Position numbers and translations under genes: made by a program. Shown piece by piece: positions 12,997 to 25,300 of a stretch of DNA of 64,000 nucleotides; within the stretch, counting starts at the first letter, position 1, and every line of letters begins with the position of its first letter. Source of the stretch: Pomacea canaliculata (Eukaryota; Mollusca; Gastropoda; Architaenioglossa; Ampullariidae); the NCBI RefSeq assembly GCF_003073045.1, contig NC_037596.1, positions 26,696,392 through 26,760,391 on the forward strand, written 5' to 3'. The notes under the pieces are model-generated. The model saw only the letters and a program-made list of their open reading frames with translations. It made no database searches and was not told the DNA's origin.

Positions 12997-13002
12997 TTTA
13001 TT
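12997..13002 (-). terminator. polyadenylation signal AATAAA for the minus-strand EF-hand gene
   Basis: TTTATT on the plus strand reads AATAAA on the minus strand, about 96 bp past the stop codon at 13098-13100. Confidence 0.6.
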
Positions 13003-13132
13003 TACTTGTAGTCTCTAGTCCTGACATCATAGCAGCAGCCTGTTAATCTTATGATAATATCTTGTATTTACTTGTAGTCTCTAGTCCTGACATCATTTCA
13101 GCAGACCGTTAATCTCCTGATCAGGTCTTTGC
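13001..13132. repeat. 66-bp tandem duplication across the EF-hand stop codon
   Basis: Two consecutive units start TTTACTTGTAGTCTC at 13001 and 13067. The second holds the last coding exon's end and stop. The first holds a diverged copy of the same end within the 3' UTR. Confidence 0.75.
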
Positions 13133-15173
13133 GCTTAGGAGATGGAGCTGAGCACCTGGCAACATCAGAACATAATTACATGTAATCATATTTGTAACTA
13201 CCCTCAATTATATGGTACATCTGCATGTTTTTAATACGTGGATCTCCTAAATGCCACTATTTAAATTTATTAATTTAAGTCCAATGAGTCAGGCGATAGC
13301 TGCAGTTTTACAGAAAATAAACCCCGCGTGACCTGCAGTTTGTAGCGACCTTCCAGAAACAATGATCACGACAATAATTCTTGAAACCATCAGGCAACAC
13401 TATTCTATGTGGAGTACAACAAGTGGACATTGCAGTCTAGTCCTGTCTTTTTATCTTCCCCGACAGATCTTGTGCATTTTATTTTGTAGCAAACGTTCCA
13501 GCTAACAGACTAGTTCTCATTCACACACATGTCCTGGCATCTTATTCTTTTTGTCATTTCTAGCTCTACCTCTTCTTCATTCTTTATAATAAGTCTCAGT
13601 CTTTGCACTTATCTGTTTTACTGTCGTATAATGAGAATATTATTACCTGATCAACAACAGTTTTAAACTCCCCAAATACGCCTTTCCTGTTGTCTGGAAC
13701 CAAAAATACAATTTAAATGTTTTATCAACGTGGTTTCTTAATTCTGAACTATAAAACATTCAAAGTAAGTCGATGCTTTTGAAAAGCAGTTGTCAATAAA
13801 ACAAATATTTTGTTACACGTTTAACATATGACCAACTCAGTTGTGTTTTATTGCTCATTACTTTACATGTCCAGAGAGATAGAGGAGGGGTGTGACTCTC
13901 ACTGTTAGCATCCAGGAAGGTGAAAAGGCGGCAAACGATGGATGGATCCAGAACGCCGTCAATGTTGTCGTCCATTCCATCGAAGAAGATAAAAGTGCCG
14001 TTGATTAGACTTGATGGTATCTCAGGAGGGAACCCAGCAGTAAATTCTTCATAGCTCACCTTTTTATCGTCTGTGACAGAGATTTGTCTAAAACTTATTT
14101 TTACGATAGGAAATGTATTCTTCTTTTATTTTGAACTGTTTTAGCTCATTTATCTTACTTTTTTATCACAAGCAATTTTGCATTATTTTCTTACCTCGAT
14201 ATACTACGATCATCGTTCAGTATTTAAGTTGTTCATTTTCGAAAGAATATACATGTGCCTAAAGGCATATAAAGTATATATATAGAAATTATTTATTTAA
14301 ACGTAATAAATATGAAGTTACTTTTAACGCTCACCCACACACAGACACGTGTGTTTGCCGACCCTCAAGAAGAGTGAGATTTCTACAAACGTTTAAATGT
14401 ACCGACATACAGGCAGCAACACCTCGAAATGATATTAGTGAGAGAATGTGAGAAAAAGAGGATAATGCATGACAGTGAATAACGCGAACACTCAAAAACA
14501 GTTGAAAAAAATACATTGGTGGATGATGATGATGACGATGATGATGAGGAGGAGGAGGAGGAGGAGGAGGAGGAGAGGAGGAGGAGGAGGAGGAGGAGGA
14601 GGAGGAGGAGGAGGGTGATGATGATGATGGCAGCAGTGAAGAAAAAATACCGTTTGTATCATCCTTCCTAAACTTTGTAAAAAGTTCACTCTGGTGGATG
14701 ATTCCATCCATGTTCCTGTCCAGAAAATCGAACACTACTCGGATCTCTTTTGTGCTGTAGCTGAAAGGACTGAAAATATATTTTCACTAGTTTGAATTAT
14801 AAAGCTTTTGTTAAGTTTTTATATTATGTTTCATCCTTTCTGCTAATGCTATTCATCGCTTAAGTGTGTGGGATGCTAGTATATATATATATGTTTGGGT
14901 GTTTATGTGTGTAGGTATATATATTTATGAATATTTGTGTATAAATATTAGTGCGAGAGAGAGAGAGAGAAAAGAGATTTCCAAACTCTTTTTAAAAACG
15001 GATAGTCAAGTTTTTAGGTTAGCTATCATTTTTCAGAGCTATTAATATTCACTATTAATATTCATTAAGATGTGTTACTACAATTGAATAAAATGTGAAA
15101 GTGTTGATTTTTACCCCGATGAATCGATGGCGAACGCAGTAGCCAGAAGACCAAAAAGGAGGACGATCTTCAT
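13098..15173 (-). CDS. small secreted EF-hand calcium-binding protein, complete, 5 coding exons
   Basis: Minus-strand exons are 15173-15115 (59 nt), 14760-14651 (110), 14070-13903 (168), 13693-13647 (47) and 13133-13098 (36). They total 420 nt, or 139 residues plus TGA. Residues 1-15 are a signal peptide (MKIVLLFGLLATAFA). EF-hand 1 is DRNMDGIIHQSE and EF-hand 2 is DTNDDKKVSYEE, both with good ligand spacing. A third, expanded hand lies around DDNIDGVLD. A fourth, DANNNRKGVFGE, is degenerate because the glycine is displaced. The chain ends in a single Cys. The likely role is extracellular Ca2+ binding, for example in secretions or mineralising tissue; the exact role is unknown. A 5' UTR exon ends at 16296, and the 3' splice site next to the ATG is TTTTCAG. 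This gene is a paralogue of the plus-strand gene at 18539-20200: internal exon lengths and phases are identical. Confidence 0.92.
14521..14630 (+). repeat. GAT/GGA triplet microsatellite
   Basis: A run of GAT repeats changes into about 60 bp of GGA/GAG repeats and back to GAT. It sits in intron 2 of the EF-hand gene, about 20 bp past the donor of the 110-nt exon. Poly-proline and poly-serine frames on the minus strand are shadows of it. Confidence 0.9.
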
Positions 15174-16295
15174 TATGCAAAACTATGGTTAATCTGAAAA
15201 GTCACAAAACGAAACCACAGAAATTTGTAAAGTAAGACTCACATGTTGTGGACAGGTTTTCCTTTCAGTTAAATATTCTAAAAAGAAGAGTTTTCGATGC
15301 CAGTGTGAACAATTTCGATAAGGTAGAACATTCTATGAAGCAAATTATTTCCAGTGAAGTACTAAAGTCCCCATGTTTACTAAGAATAGTTTTTTAATTG
15401 CAAAAGCGTTTTATCATAAAATATGTCAATAAAGAACAACGAATTTCTTTGTCTGTGTGCAAAATCTCATATTTAAAACGATGATTATCTCTGTCTTTGG
15501 ATATTAAAAAAGCAATGATAAGAGTTGTTTATCTCAAACAAAATTAATTTAATACTTAAAAGAATGTAAAAGGGAGAACTGTTGTGTAACAGGTATAAAA
15601 TAAGAGTATAAATCGTTATGTTAAGATAAGTAATGAGAATTGTCAACCTTTTTGTTAAAATTTTCTTTCAGCCAAAAACTGCGTAGACAGCTTTGTTAAA
15701 GTAGAGAAAATATTTGAGAGTTTGTATTCATCAATAGATGGAATAATATAATTAACAACTAAGTCATTTGCGTACTCTCTTGTTAAACATCATAAGAGTG
15801 TGCTTAGCGCTTCAGCTATAGAGATGGTGAATAAAGTGTACTCGAGCAGTTAAATACAAGAGAACAGGTCTATCAAACAATCAGTTAAGTGACCTAACAA
15901 AAGGACAGGTCATCTATACCTTTCAAAACCCTGAATCAATTTAAAAGCAGTTTTTAGGGATTTGAGTACAACCTATTATATAAATTTTTCTATTCTTAGA
16001 TCAGTCCATTTATTAGATTATGAAAACTGTATGAGAAGGTGTATGCTTTCGTTTCTGAATATGAATAAAATTTATAAACAGACGTGTGCATTGCTTTAAA
16101 CATATAAAACCTTTTGCAGATTTTGAAAATTCAGTGGCGTAATTTGTAACGAGATAACTAACTAGTTTATATTTCTAAGTAAATGTACACATATCGTACT
16201 ATGTGTAAAAGCCGCTTGAATCACTTGATGTTCAAGACAAGCTTTATAAGCAAATAAACTTTAGAAGTTGAATTTCCATCTTACAGAGTACTTAC

Positions 16296-16376
16296 CGCCT
16301 TACTCGCAGTGAAGTCAGCAGACTGGGAATGTCTGAGCAGTGGTGAGTCTTAGAATGCCGCCAGGACGAAATATAT
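16296..16376 (-). promoter_or_regulatory. TATA box and non-coding first exon of the minus-strand EF-hand gene
   Basis: TATATATT (minus strand, about 16376-16369) lies 25-30 bp upstream of the presumed start of transcription. A non-coding exon follows and ends at 16296 with the donor GGTAAGTAC. It would splice to the acceptor about 20 bp before the ATG at 15173. Confidence 0.65.
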
Positions 16377-17309
16377 ACATGGCTTCTGAATCAACAAGTC
16401 CGTAAATCAGAATAAAACTTGAGAAAACTTCCCACAGGCTTCACTTAATCTGACAGATGACCGCTTCAGGAACTTGGAGTCGAACTCGTGTTGACATCAA
16501 CAACAGTCTGTCCGGGACAATATCAAAGTACAATGTACCTCTGCTAACACATTGTGGGAAGCCAGATAAAACCCGTATGATAACAAAGGGATTACAAGAA
16601 AAATGCAGGATCGTGGTTTGGTTGACCGGTCATCTGAGTGAGATGGACCAGATGTTGCAGTATCACCATATCGGTTTCGATTGCAGTTGAGCAGTGGACT
16701 GAAATACCAACAACTCTCACAGACATTTAAGTACTGATGTCTCCACGATGCTACTAATTCTCACTTCAAAAGAATACAATTTCCGTAAAGACTCAGAAGA
16801 TTAGAACTTGTTAAAAGAAATTTATTTAGTTAAATTCACTCTTTGTTAGCTATTAAAATTGTTTATGCTAGCACACGAATCTAGTCGGATATTTATTTGA
16901 AAATAATTCCGCCACGCTGTTACAAAAGCTTATTTTTGACATCAATCTTGTCTAGAAAAGTTCGATCTCAGATTCAGACAGACCTTATCTTTCAAACGCC
17001 AGAAATAAACATAGTGCGGATGTTTCTTTACTTTATATTAATCTTGACATGAATTTGTTTTTAAAAGACAGAGTATAATGTTTGTTAGTTCCATCACCCA
17101 AAGTGCGAATTATTTCAGCAATGTTAACACAATCATAATGTTTAATCTCTCGATTGTTACTTCATAATTAAGGAGAGTATTCAGTTTCAGTTAGTTTGAC
17201 AGGAATTGGAAAGTTGGGATGTCAGTTATATTAGCGAAATTGTGCTCATTTTCTGAAATCAAACTTCTTCGGAAACAAAGATGTGTGGAAAGAGGTCTTT
17301 CTCCTGCAG

Positions 17310-17640
17310 ATGTCCACACAGTATTAGGCTTTAAAATTTTAAAAACAAGAACGAAAAAAGAAGAAACATTTGTATAATATTACTGCCACGCTGTCACTCA
17401 TACCTTGTATTCACCTCAATAATCTCAACACAACTTCGATTTCAGGTTGAGCATGGGGTCACCTGTCAATATCAAATAAGATGTCTAGTAAACATTAATT
17501 ATCAGGCTTAATCCTGACATATGTCTGATTACTCATCCACAGACTATATAAACTGTCCTGCAATCTTCCTAAAACACAACCAGAGCTCAAGTTCTTGGTT
17601 CTGCTCACATCTCTGCACTTCAAGTGTAAGTAGATTGAAA
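17310..17640 (+). promoter_or_regulatory. promoter and non-coding first exon of the plus-strand EF-hand gene
   Basis: TATATAA lies at 17545-17551, in ACTATATAAACTG. The presumed 5' UTR exon starts near 17575 and ends at 17625, before the donor GTAAGTAG. The acceptor TTTGCAG at 18517-18523 precedes the ATG at 18539. The block is duplicated at about 21530-21860. Confidence 0.7.
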
Positions 17641-18187
17641 ATAGTAAATAAAAGTAAAATATTTTACATAGCATCTGAAAGTACAGGTAATGAAGTGTTA
17701 AGTCATCTTTGCCAAAACTTTAACACAGTCAAACTAATGACTGATTAATGTATTTAAAGTAATGTTGTAGCTAGTAGTCAGTAGCTCTGCATGGAGCATC
17801 CGTTGTACTCCTTTTCTTTTTGCAGTCACTTTCTTTTTCATCGTCGATGTCTATTCTAAACAACTTTTCTTATAATAAAAATACTTATCAACATTTAAAT
17901 TTTATTATTATTTAGAGAAGTATAAACACTTTAAACTAAACATACTAATCCCACACCAATTCAAAAAAAATCATAACCAATTTATCATATTAATAATAAA
18001 CTAGTTATAGGAGTATTTATTTATAATTTTTAAAATAACTCGTTATTAAACTGATCTATAAATGAGTTTATATGACGTGATTTTTGTAATCATCTCCATA
18101 AACACTAAAAATATCTTAGGAAGACTGTCTCGTTTGAAGAGCAAAAGTTCTGTCACACCTCTCTTCTCCATTTTTACTATGTGCTTT

Positions 18188-18205
18188 ACGTGAAATGTTT
18201 CACGT
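18188..18205. repeat. perfect 8-bp inverted repeat ACGTGAAA-TG-TTTCACGT
   Basis: The palindrome lies between the non-coding first exon and the ATG exon of the plus-strand EF-hand gene. It could be a dimeric factor site; nothing else supports a role. Confidence 0.35.
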
Positions 18206-18538
18206 GAAATTGTGATCATGACTTTTGTTTTATGTTGTGGTTTGTGTCTTTTTCTCTAAAGTCTTTCTCACTTTTTTAACGAAATAATCCGCTTTTTATG
18301 TCAATGTTAATGTTTATTCTTTTCAAAGCATACCATGACTACACACAAATACCTGCAGATACATTTTTCACTTGATGATATAATCACATAAGTAATTAAA
18401 AAAGTTGTCCACTCACGTCAAGTAAATGTGCATTTAAGAACATATCTCTAAAAGAAAAGGTTTACAGAGATATCAAATAACAAATATAATTTTACATTTA
18501 TTTTCTTACTACCCACTTTGCAGATAAATCGGATCAGA

Positions 18539-20200
18539 ATGAGAATCATCATCCTTTTTGGACTTCTGGCTACTGCACATAGTGAAGTTGTGTTTCACAC
18601 GGGGTAGTAATTTATATAACAGATAAGCATTATATTTTCTCATACGAGATGTGAAAAAAATAAGATGTTGTCAGGTCTGATCAGATTTTATTATGTGTAG
18701 ACACTCGATGAAAAGTGAAGGAAATGCATCAGGAGCCTTTAGTAAAATGCATGAAAATCATACTTACAAAACTTTAATTTCTTGCAGAAACTAGTTCTAT
18801 AAGTAAGAAAAATGAACTAAGCATAGATGTGCACAAAACACCAGCAAACATGCAAATAAACAAAAAAAAATGTCACTTTCAGTTGCAGCAAAATCAACTT
18901 TCTCAGTCCATTTCATTAAAGTTCATAATATCATCAAATTGAAAAAGAATTTAATTTTGTGATACTTTCAGCTTTACCAACGAGGTAGATGTCGAGAATT
19001 TCAAAGCGTTCGACCTTAATGGCGATGGAATCCTCCATTTCAGTGAAACTTTCACAACTTTCAGGGACGTTGATACGAATGGTACTTTTTCGATGTTTTC
19101 TTGTTCGTAAATGTTTGTTTTAGTGATCGTCGGTGTTCACGTCAACTCAGAAAAATTTAACACGAGATTGAATTTTTTTTTAATTACAGATGATGGAGTC
19201 TGGAGCTTTGAAGAGTTCGCTGATAAGTGTTCTCCAGATATTCCTCCTCTTCAAGCTCAAATCGCATTTGACTTTGCGGACACCCTGGACTCTGCAGTCG
19301 ACGGTGTCATCGATTCATCGGTGACATGCGCATTTTTCAGCATCATGGATGTGGACAGTGAGAAATCTTCCTTCTAAGTTAGTTCTGTCGGACCTAGAAA
19401 TAAAGCGTATTATGATATAATTTAAGAGGTCATAAAGTAAACTTTAGATGAAGGATTTGTTGTTCATGCCCATCAATATTTCAAATTTGTTGATTTTGTA
19501 AATTGAGAAGTGGTTAAAATAATTTTTTAGGTGTATGTCGCTCTGCCTAAGCATCTCGATTGTATTTACCTTTTCAGACAACAGGAAAGCAATTTTAGGA
19601 GAATATAAAAACGCATCCCATCAGGTAAGATCGTCATGTTGTAGACATTCGGTGACATTCTGACAGAGAAGGGTAGGTAGATGAATAATGTTATAAAAAA
19701 TGAAAGACTATAATTTATCAAGAGAGATTACCTCTTGGGAATAACAGATGAGCTTTAACTGTAATTTGGCAAGTCAAAAACTAAATAACCCCTTCTGTGG
19801 TCTTATATGTTTCTTGTTTCAAGATCATCTGCACCGACTGCTTCAAACTGCATTTTTAGAAACTAAAAGTTTATTCATAGTCCTTAAAAATAAAAACCAC
19901 TTTTAGCGATGAAATAGTAAAAGACTTTAAACCAAATATTCACGTAAAGACGAGAAGGCGGATAGCCGAGTGGTTAGAGTTGTGGTGTCCAAACAGACAG
20001 CGCCCTGGTTCGATGCCTGATCAACGCAGCAAACTTCAGTCGATCCAGCTGGCAGGAAAGTGTACCGGACTCCATAAGGAGTGAAGAAAAGTAAGCTTTA
20101 CCTCATAGACGATGTATCAATATGTGATTGCATGTATTTTTTATGTTTCCAGGCGAAAAGCTACTTCAAAACAGAGCTGAATAACATCGCGGGATGTTGA
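18539..20200 (+). CDS. small secreted EF-hand calcium-binding protein, complete, 5 coding exons
   Basis: Plus-strand exons are 18539-18603 (65 nt), 18972-19081 (110), 19190-19357 (168), 19578-19624 (47) and 20153-20200 (48). They total 438 nt, or 145 residues plus TGA. Residues 1-15 are a signal peptide (MRIIILFGLLATAHS). EF-hand 1 is DLNGDGILHFSE and EF-hand 2 is DTNDDGVWSFEE, both near-canonical. A third, stretched loop is DTLDSAVDGVIDSS. A fourth, DVDNNRKAILGE, is degenerate. The chain ends in a single Cys, as in the neighbour. The first donor chosen is GGGTAGTA, which keeps the same phase as the paralogue's first exon. The gene is divergently placed to the paralogue, with about 1.2 kb between the two TATA boxes. 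Intron 4 holds a SINE. The likely role is extracellular calcium binding. Confidence 0.92.
19954..20095 (+). mobile_element. tRNA-derived SINE
   Basis: A pol III A box (TAGCCGAGTGG, 19963-19973) and B box (GGTTCGATGCC, 20007-20017) are correctly spaced in a tRNA-like head of Leu/Ser type. The sequence then continues as a non-tRNA body. A complete tRNA fold is not kept, so this is a SINE and not a tRNA gene. It lies in intron 4 of the EF-hand gene in the sense orientation. The 3' boundary is approximate. Confidence 0.75.
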
Positions 20201-20234
20201 CAATCTGTTGCAATCATATGCAAAAGAAACTCCA

Positions 20235-20240
20235 AATAAA
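20235..20240 (+). terminator. polyadenylation signal AATAAA of the plus-strand EF-hand gene
   Basis: AATAAA lies 35 bp after the TGA stop at 20198-20200. Confidence 0.7.
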
Positions 20241-20259
20241 TTCAAATTTGTCGAAACAA

Positions 20260-21525
20260 ATTTATGTTTGTTTATTTATTGTCTTTTAGTGGCGTGATGT
20301 TTCACTGCACATCATCTGCTTTTTCATCTCTGATGCTAGTGACTTTAGTTCTTGTTTTCTTTTCTGTCGTGGCTTTGATATCTCTCCACCATTTCATTCC
20401 TGACCTCTGGTGTATTTATATTATGCTATTGTGGTAACGACAAAACCATTTTTCTAAAAATAATTTGAACAGGTTACGGCAAGAACATTTTAAACAAACA
20501 ATAAAGACATAACACAACATTAAAACTAACAATATATTTCTTTAGAAAAGAACTAGAAAGATTTAAGAATAAATAGAGGGGAAAACTTTACAGCGGCACA
20601 TTGATGCTGAAATAAGTAAGTGCATAAATATCAAAACTAATTGTGTTGAAATAATTAAAACATGACTTTATGAAACAATGCATTTTTCCGATGTAGATTA
20701 GTGGTCTCAATCATTTATTCGTCTTTGGATGAGGGACAATCGGTTTCAGAAAACTAGATAAATATAAAAATTATTTCTTTATATTTAATACTAACCAATC
20801 AAATGTTTATTTAATTCGCTATCTTACAAATGTGTTTGTTTTTCTGCATGTTTAGATACAGCCTGTCATATAAATAGGACACTAGGATGACGAGATTAAA
20901 GAGCATCTTTGCACAATATGAAAACAATATTCCTGTACTGCTTTGCGAGCTGACATTTTTTATCTCTCTTGATGACTATAATGGCCACGTTGGCATGATA
21001 TCTAGCTGACAGTTAAGACAACAGATCCGTGTTTGTCAATAAGTTATCAAAATAGAAAGCATAAGTGGTGAATCAGCAGTATATTGTATAGTATTCAAGA
21101 CTACGCGAGAAACATGAGAAACATGAGACACATGCATTGCAATGGTTTACTTTGCACAATACAATGAGAAAGTGTAACAGTATTCTTCGCTGAAGAGCAT
21201 GATTCAATATGTATACCTAAATCTTGTGGGCTTTTCTTTTTATGATTCGTTTCAGACTTTTTATTTCATAATATTTCATGAATATCTCACAATTACTGAT
21301 GTTGGGTATAAAGTAGCTAAACTTGGGGAAGTTCTCATTCAACAATGGCTTCACCTCGAATGATCCATGATTTTTTTTTTTTGCTATTGTGAAACTGTAA
21401 AAAATTGTAATGTAATATTTTAACTAATCATCAACATAGTATAGAGGGTGAAATGCCTAATATTTTAAACATTCATTCTAAATAGTTAAAATATCTCATT
21501 ACAATTTTCAACGAAGATGATTAAT
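20260..21525. other. intergenic AT-rich stretch, nothing recognised
   Basis: No open frame, domain or repeat stands out between the EF-hand 3' end and the duplicated promoter block. Confidence 0.5.
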
Positions 21526-21529
21526 ATTT

Positions 21530-21860
21530 TAATAGACATGCAGACCGTCTTAGGCTTTGAAATTTAAAACAGGAACAAAAAGAAAATGAATATTTGTGTA
21601 ATATTACTGCCACGCTGTCACTCATATCTTGTATTCACCTCAATAATCTCAACACAACTTCGATTTGTCAATATCAAATAAGAAGTCTAGTAAACATTAA
21701 TTATCAGGCTTAATCCTGACATATGTCTGATTACTCATCCACAGACTATATAAACTGTCCTGCAATCTTCCTAAAACACAACCAGATCTCAAGAATTCCT
21801 GGTTCTGCTAACGTCTCTGCACTTCAAGTGGTAAACAAATTTAAAATATTAAATAAAAGT
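21530..21860 (+). promoter_or_regulatory. duplicated EF-hand promoter and first exon without a coding region
   Basis: About 330 bp repeats 17310-17640 with high identity, including the TATA box (TATATAA, 21747-21753), the presumed start-site context and the 5' UTR exon. A short segment present in the upstream copy (17446-17472) is missing here. The donor has changed to GTAAAC at 21831, weaker than GTAAGT. No EF-hand exon follows on the plus strand before the minus-strand receptor gene. Confidence 0.75.
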
Positions 21861-22347
21861 TAAAATATTTGTCATAGCATCTAAATATACAGTGTTAAGT
21901 CATTTTTTGCAAAAGTCAAATAAACACAATCTTGTGTAAAACTTATCAAGTAAAACTATTTATGTCGCCACTTAATTATCACAAAAAGCATGTAACATTA
22001 AGGAACTACAAGAGCAAAAAAATTGAAAACATTTTATACTTTTGTAGGACATGGTACAGACATCTAAAACAGGTCATACATCAATGTTTATGCAAACATA
22101 GTTGTCAAAGTAAACATTTTAACTGCGTGAAATGTGACTGACCTTAAATCATATTTTCAATATAAGGTCCACTTGTTTTATGATTTCTGGAATCATAACA
22201 CAATACTTAGTACTGATTTGTTAATATATCATATTAAAACTTTACGATTCAATCTCTTTTTATCATAAACTTGATTCCTGTATAAACCATTACTTCTTGG
22301 TTGAATTTTAAAAAGTCCTCTATATGTTTTGGAATCATTAATGAGTT

Positions 22348-25300
22348 TTATGCAATACTTTTTAATAGTCTTGTGGTATATGTAGACTCATTTTCTTTAA
22401 ATGCTGTGCTAAAGAAATATTTTGGAGAAAGATATTTGTCATGTCAGTGCTTAGAATAACCAAAGATAAGTAAAGCTAAACATTCCAAACAATTACTCAT
22501 ACTTACACAAACCTATAGCTTATGCTGTGTCCTGTTGATAGATTAAAAAGTACTGTTACATGCGAACACGGGCGCGAGAGTGCACACACACAGACGGACA
22601 GAAAACATGAAAATATCAAATGAATAAAAACTACTTTAAAATGTGTCTAATCACAGACCACAATACGCACTAATAATCCTTATAATCAATCACTTTATAT
22701 ATAGTATTTTAATATCAAAAATAATCTCACATCACGGTTTAGCTCATTAAGTTAAAATGCTGGCATTTAATGATTTTACTACACTGCAGTACTTAAATAT
22801 TGTTATTGTATATATTGTATAGTAATGCTGCTGTAGTTGTAAAATAGTGTTACAGACTAGGTCAATGTATTAATTGATACCTAGTATCACAGTGCAGTTT
22901 TTTTATGTTTTTTGACATTGTCATTATAAGGTCACTACGTTTAGGATAATCTCTGATAAAGAAAAATATTCAAGAAGAATTGTATCACACCTATCAAGTA
23001 CAAATAAATTTTTATTAATTTTTTATTGTTTCTTAGTTTCTATAAAAGCAGTTCCTCTATAAGGTTGCAAGCTTTTAAATTGTTAACGACGCTTCATTTC
23101 TTTTCCAGCTTAAGTGATACTGATTTTGTCATCGTTCATCAATGGATACAAAAAAAATCTGTGTTGAATTGCATACCTCTAGAACGCTTCCAAATAAACG
23201 CGCTAATAAAGATGATTGCAGCAACAATAACCAAGGAGCAAACAACAGCAATGAATATACTTGAAGCAGACTGCATTCCATGGCTGTTTTTAGGATCTAC
23301 AACTAGAAAATAATAAACAAAATAATTAATTTTTGTTTAAATTCAAACAAATCTCAGCATATCTTGTCATGCAGTAATTCCTCATTACTCTATTAATTAA
23401 GAGAATGATAATTTGGGTATGTGATATATTATAAACAGTTATTTGCAAACAGATTAAAATATTAATAATATATTGTAATACTTTTGCTGTTATGAGTAAT
23501 GGAAAGCGGAAAACCGGACAATTCACCAAGTGTACTTACGTCCATTAAAAAAACGTGTTTAGAAAGCAATTAGAATCCAACACGGCGGATCAAAAGAGGT
23601 TCAGATTTACAATCAACCAAATCATCAGGAAGCTAAAATCGAAGCTTTCGTTTTCCTATCTTCTAATTGAACTGTCGTTTTATTTTAATGTTTCCCCAGG
23701 AACAAAGTAACTATTTTAATTCGTTTAAAGTCGAGGGTTCGATTACAATTTTTGTAATATGTTTAAATACATGTCTAAGATTTACATGGCACAAACAGGA
23801 ACAACTGCGAAAATTTGCGCCAGTAAGCGTTCTTGATAGCAAATTATATATACTTTATATTTTGTGAGACTCTTGTAACCATAAAGTATAAAATATATTA
23901 TTTAGCAGTGTACAAAATAATTATAATTACAAACATTTTACATCGCCAATGAATTAAAGCAAAATGGAAGAAGCTGAGAATTACAAATAGTTGGATCACC
24001 CATAACGCGGGACGTCAGATAAACAGCAGCGGACAAGAGTTGCTTTAGACAGCAGTAGCAATGACAAAACAAAAACAAAATGTCAACTGGAACGTCAGCT
24101 TCCTGACCAAGCTATATCTGCAACATTCTCAACGGATATCAAAGTTGGGCTTTATAGCTTGTCGTCGAAAAAAGATTGTCCCTATCGAGACAGTGCTTCT
24201 GAAATTTTCTAGAAAGAAAATACCTTTATTTTACAGACTTTCGTACTACGTCCACAGAACAACAGATAACAGCTGAGACTAAGAAATCATTCACTATTCT
24301 ATATGAAAAATCAGCTATATATATAATACAAATGGACTTACCGTGTACATGCAATGTCAAGGTGGCTTTAGGAACTGGCTGTCTGTTCACAGTAAACTCA
24401 TTGTTGGCCACACACGTTACGTTCCTTCCATTTTGTTCCTTGGTTAGCTTGTCGAATATTAAGAGATCTCCATCAGGCCGACCACCTGCATTCTCTGGCC
24501 ATGTGTAGTAGGCTGCCGGATGACCTGACTGTAAACTCTGAATTTCAAACTGACGTTAGCTCCGACCTGTTCAATGCCTCCTGATGTGTTGGTCATCAGT
24601 ATGATCTCAGGAGGAGATGGCGGCGCTATAAGAAGAATATTTTGTAAAAGGCTAATTACAATTTAACAAATCTTAGTAGTAAGTAAAAGCTCTTGTAAAA
24701 AAAATTAAAACAAATGCATACTAACATTACAAGATAGTGTAATATGACGAACGGACATTTACCTTGCATACGCACGACGTATTACACACACAACGCTCGC
24801 AGATGACGATGAGGATGAAGAGATTTGTAGAGGAATCAAATCGAAGAGACACAAGTTCAGAGGAATGTCACTGAGAGTCATAAAGAAGATGGCGGAAAAG
24901 ACCGTTGTGTTCACCCACTTACTCGGCCATTTTTAGAGCAAATGCTTGTCTTTTATATATGACGTCATTTTCTGCTTCAAGTGACGTGGAACAAATGACA
25001 TCACACACAAGACGTCAGACACAAGACGTCATTCATACACCAAACAATACAAGACCGACCACAACTCACTACAGATAGTACACGCACCAACCAAATGATA
25101 CTAGAAGTTAGACAAAAACAGAGTTATGCAACTCTATAATTAACTGATTTCTATTTATATTCTTCGGCATTCAGCAGTTTCTGCACATGTATACACCTGT
25201 AAGTTCTACTCACTGTACACAATGAGAGTGTAATCAGCTGTCTTTGTGTACCAAATGTCCTTCCATACGGCACTGCAGGTACAGTTGCCCTGGTTGTCAT

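Noticed and set aside
14331-14735. Poly-Ser and poly-Pro/His frames on the minus strand
   Set aside because: They translate a GAT/GGA microsatellite in an intron; only the exon at 14651-14760 is real.
19954-20030. tRNA gene
   Set aside because: A and B boxes are present but no full cloverleaf or discriminator/acceptor pairing was found and the sequence continues into a SINE body.
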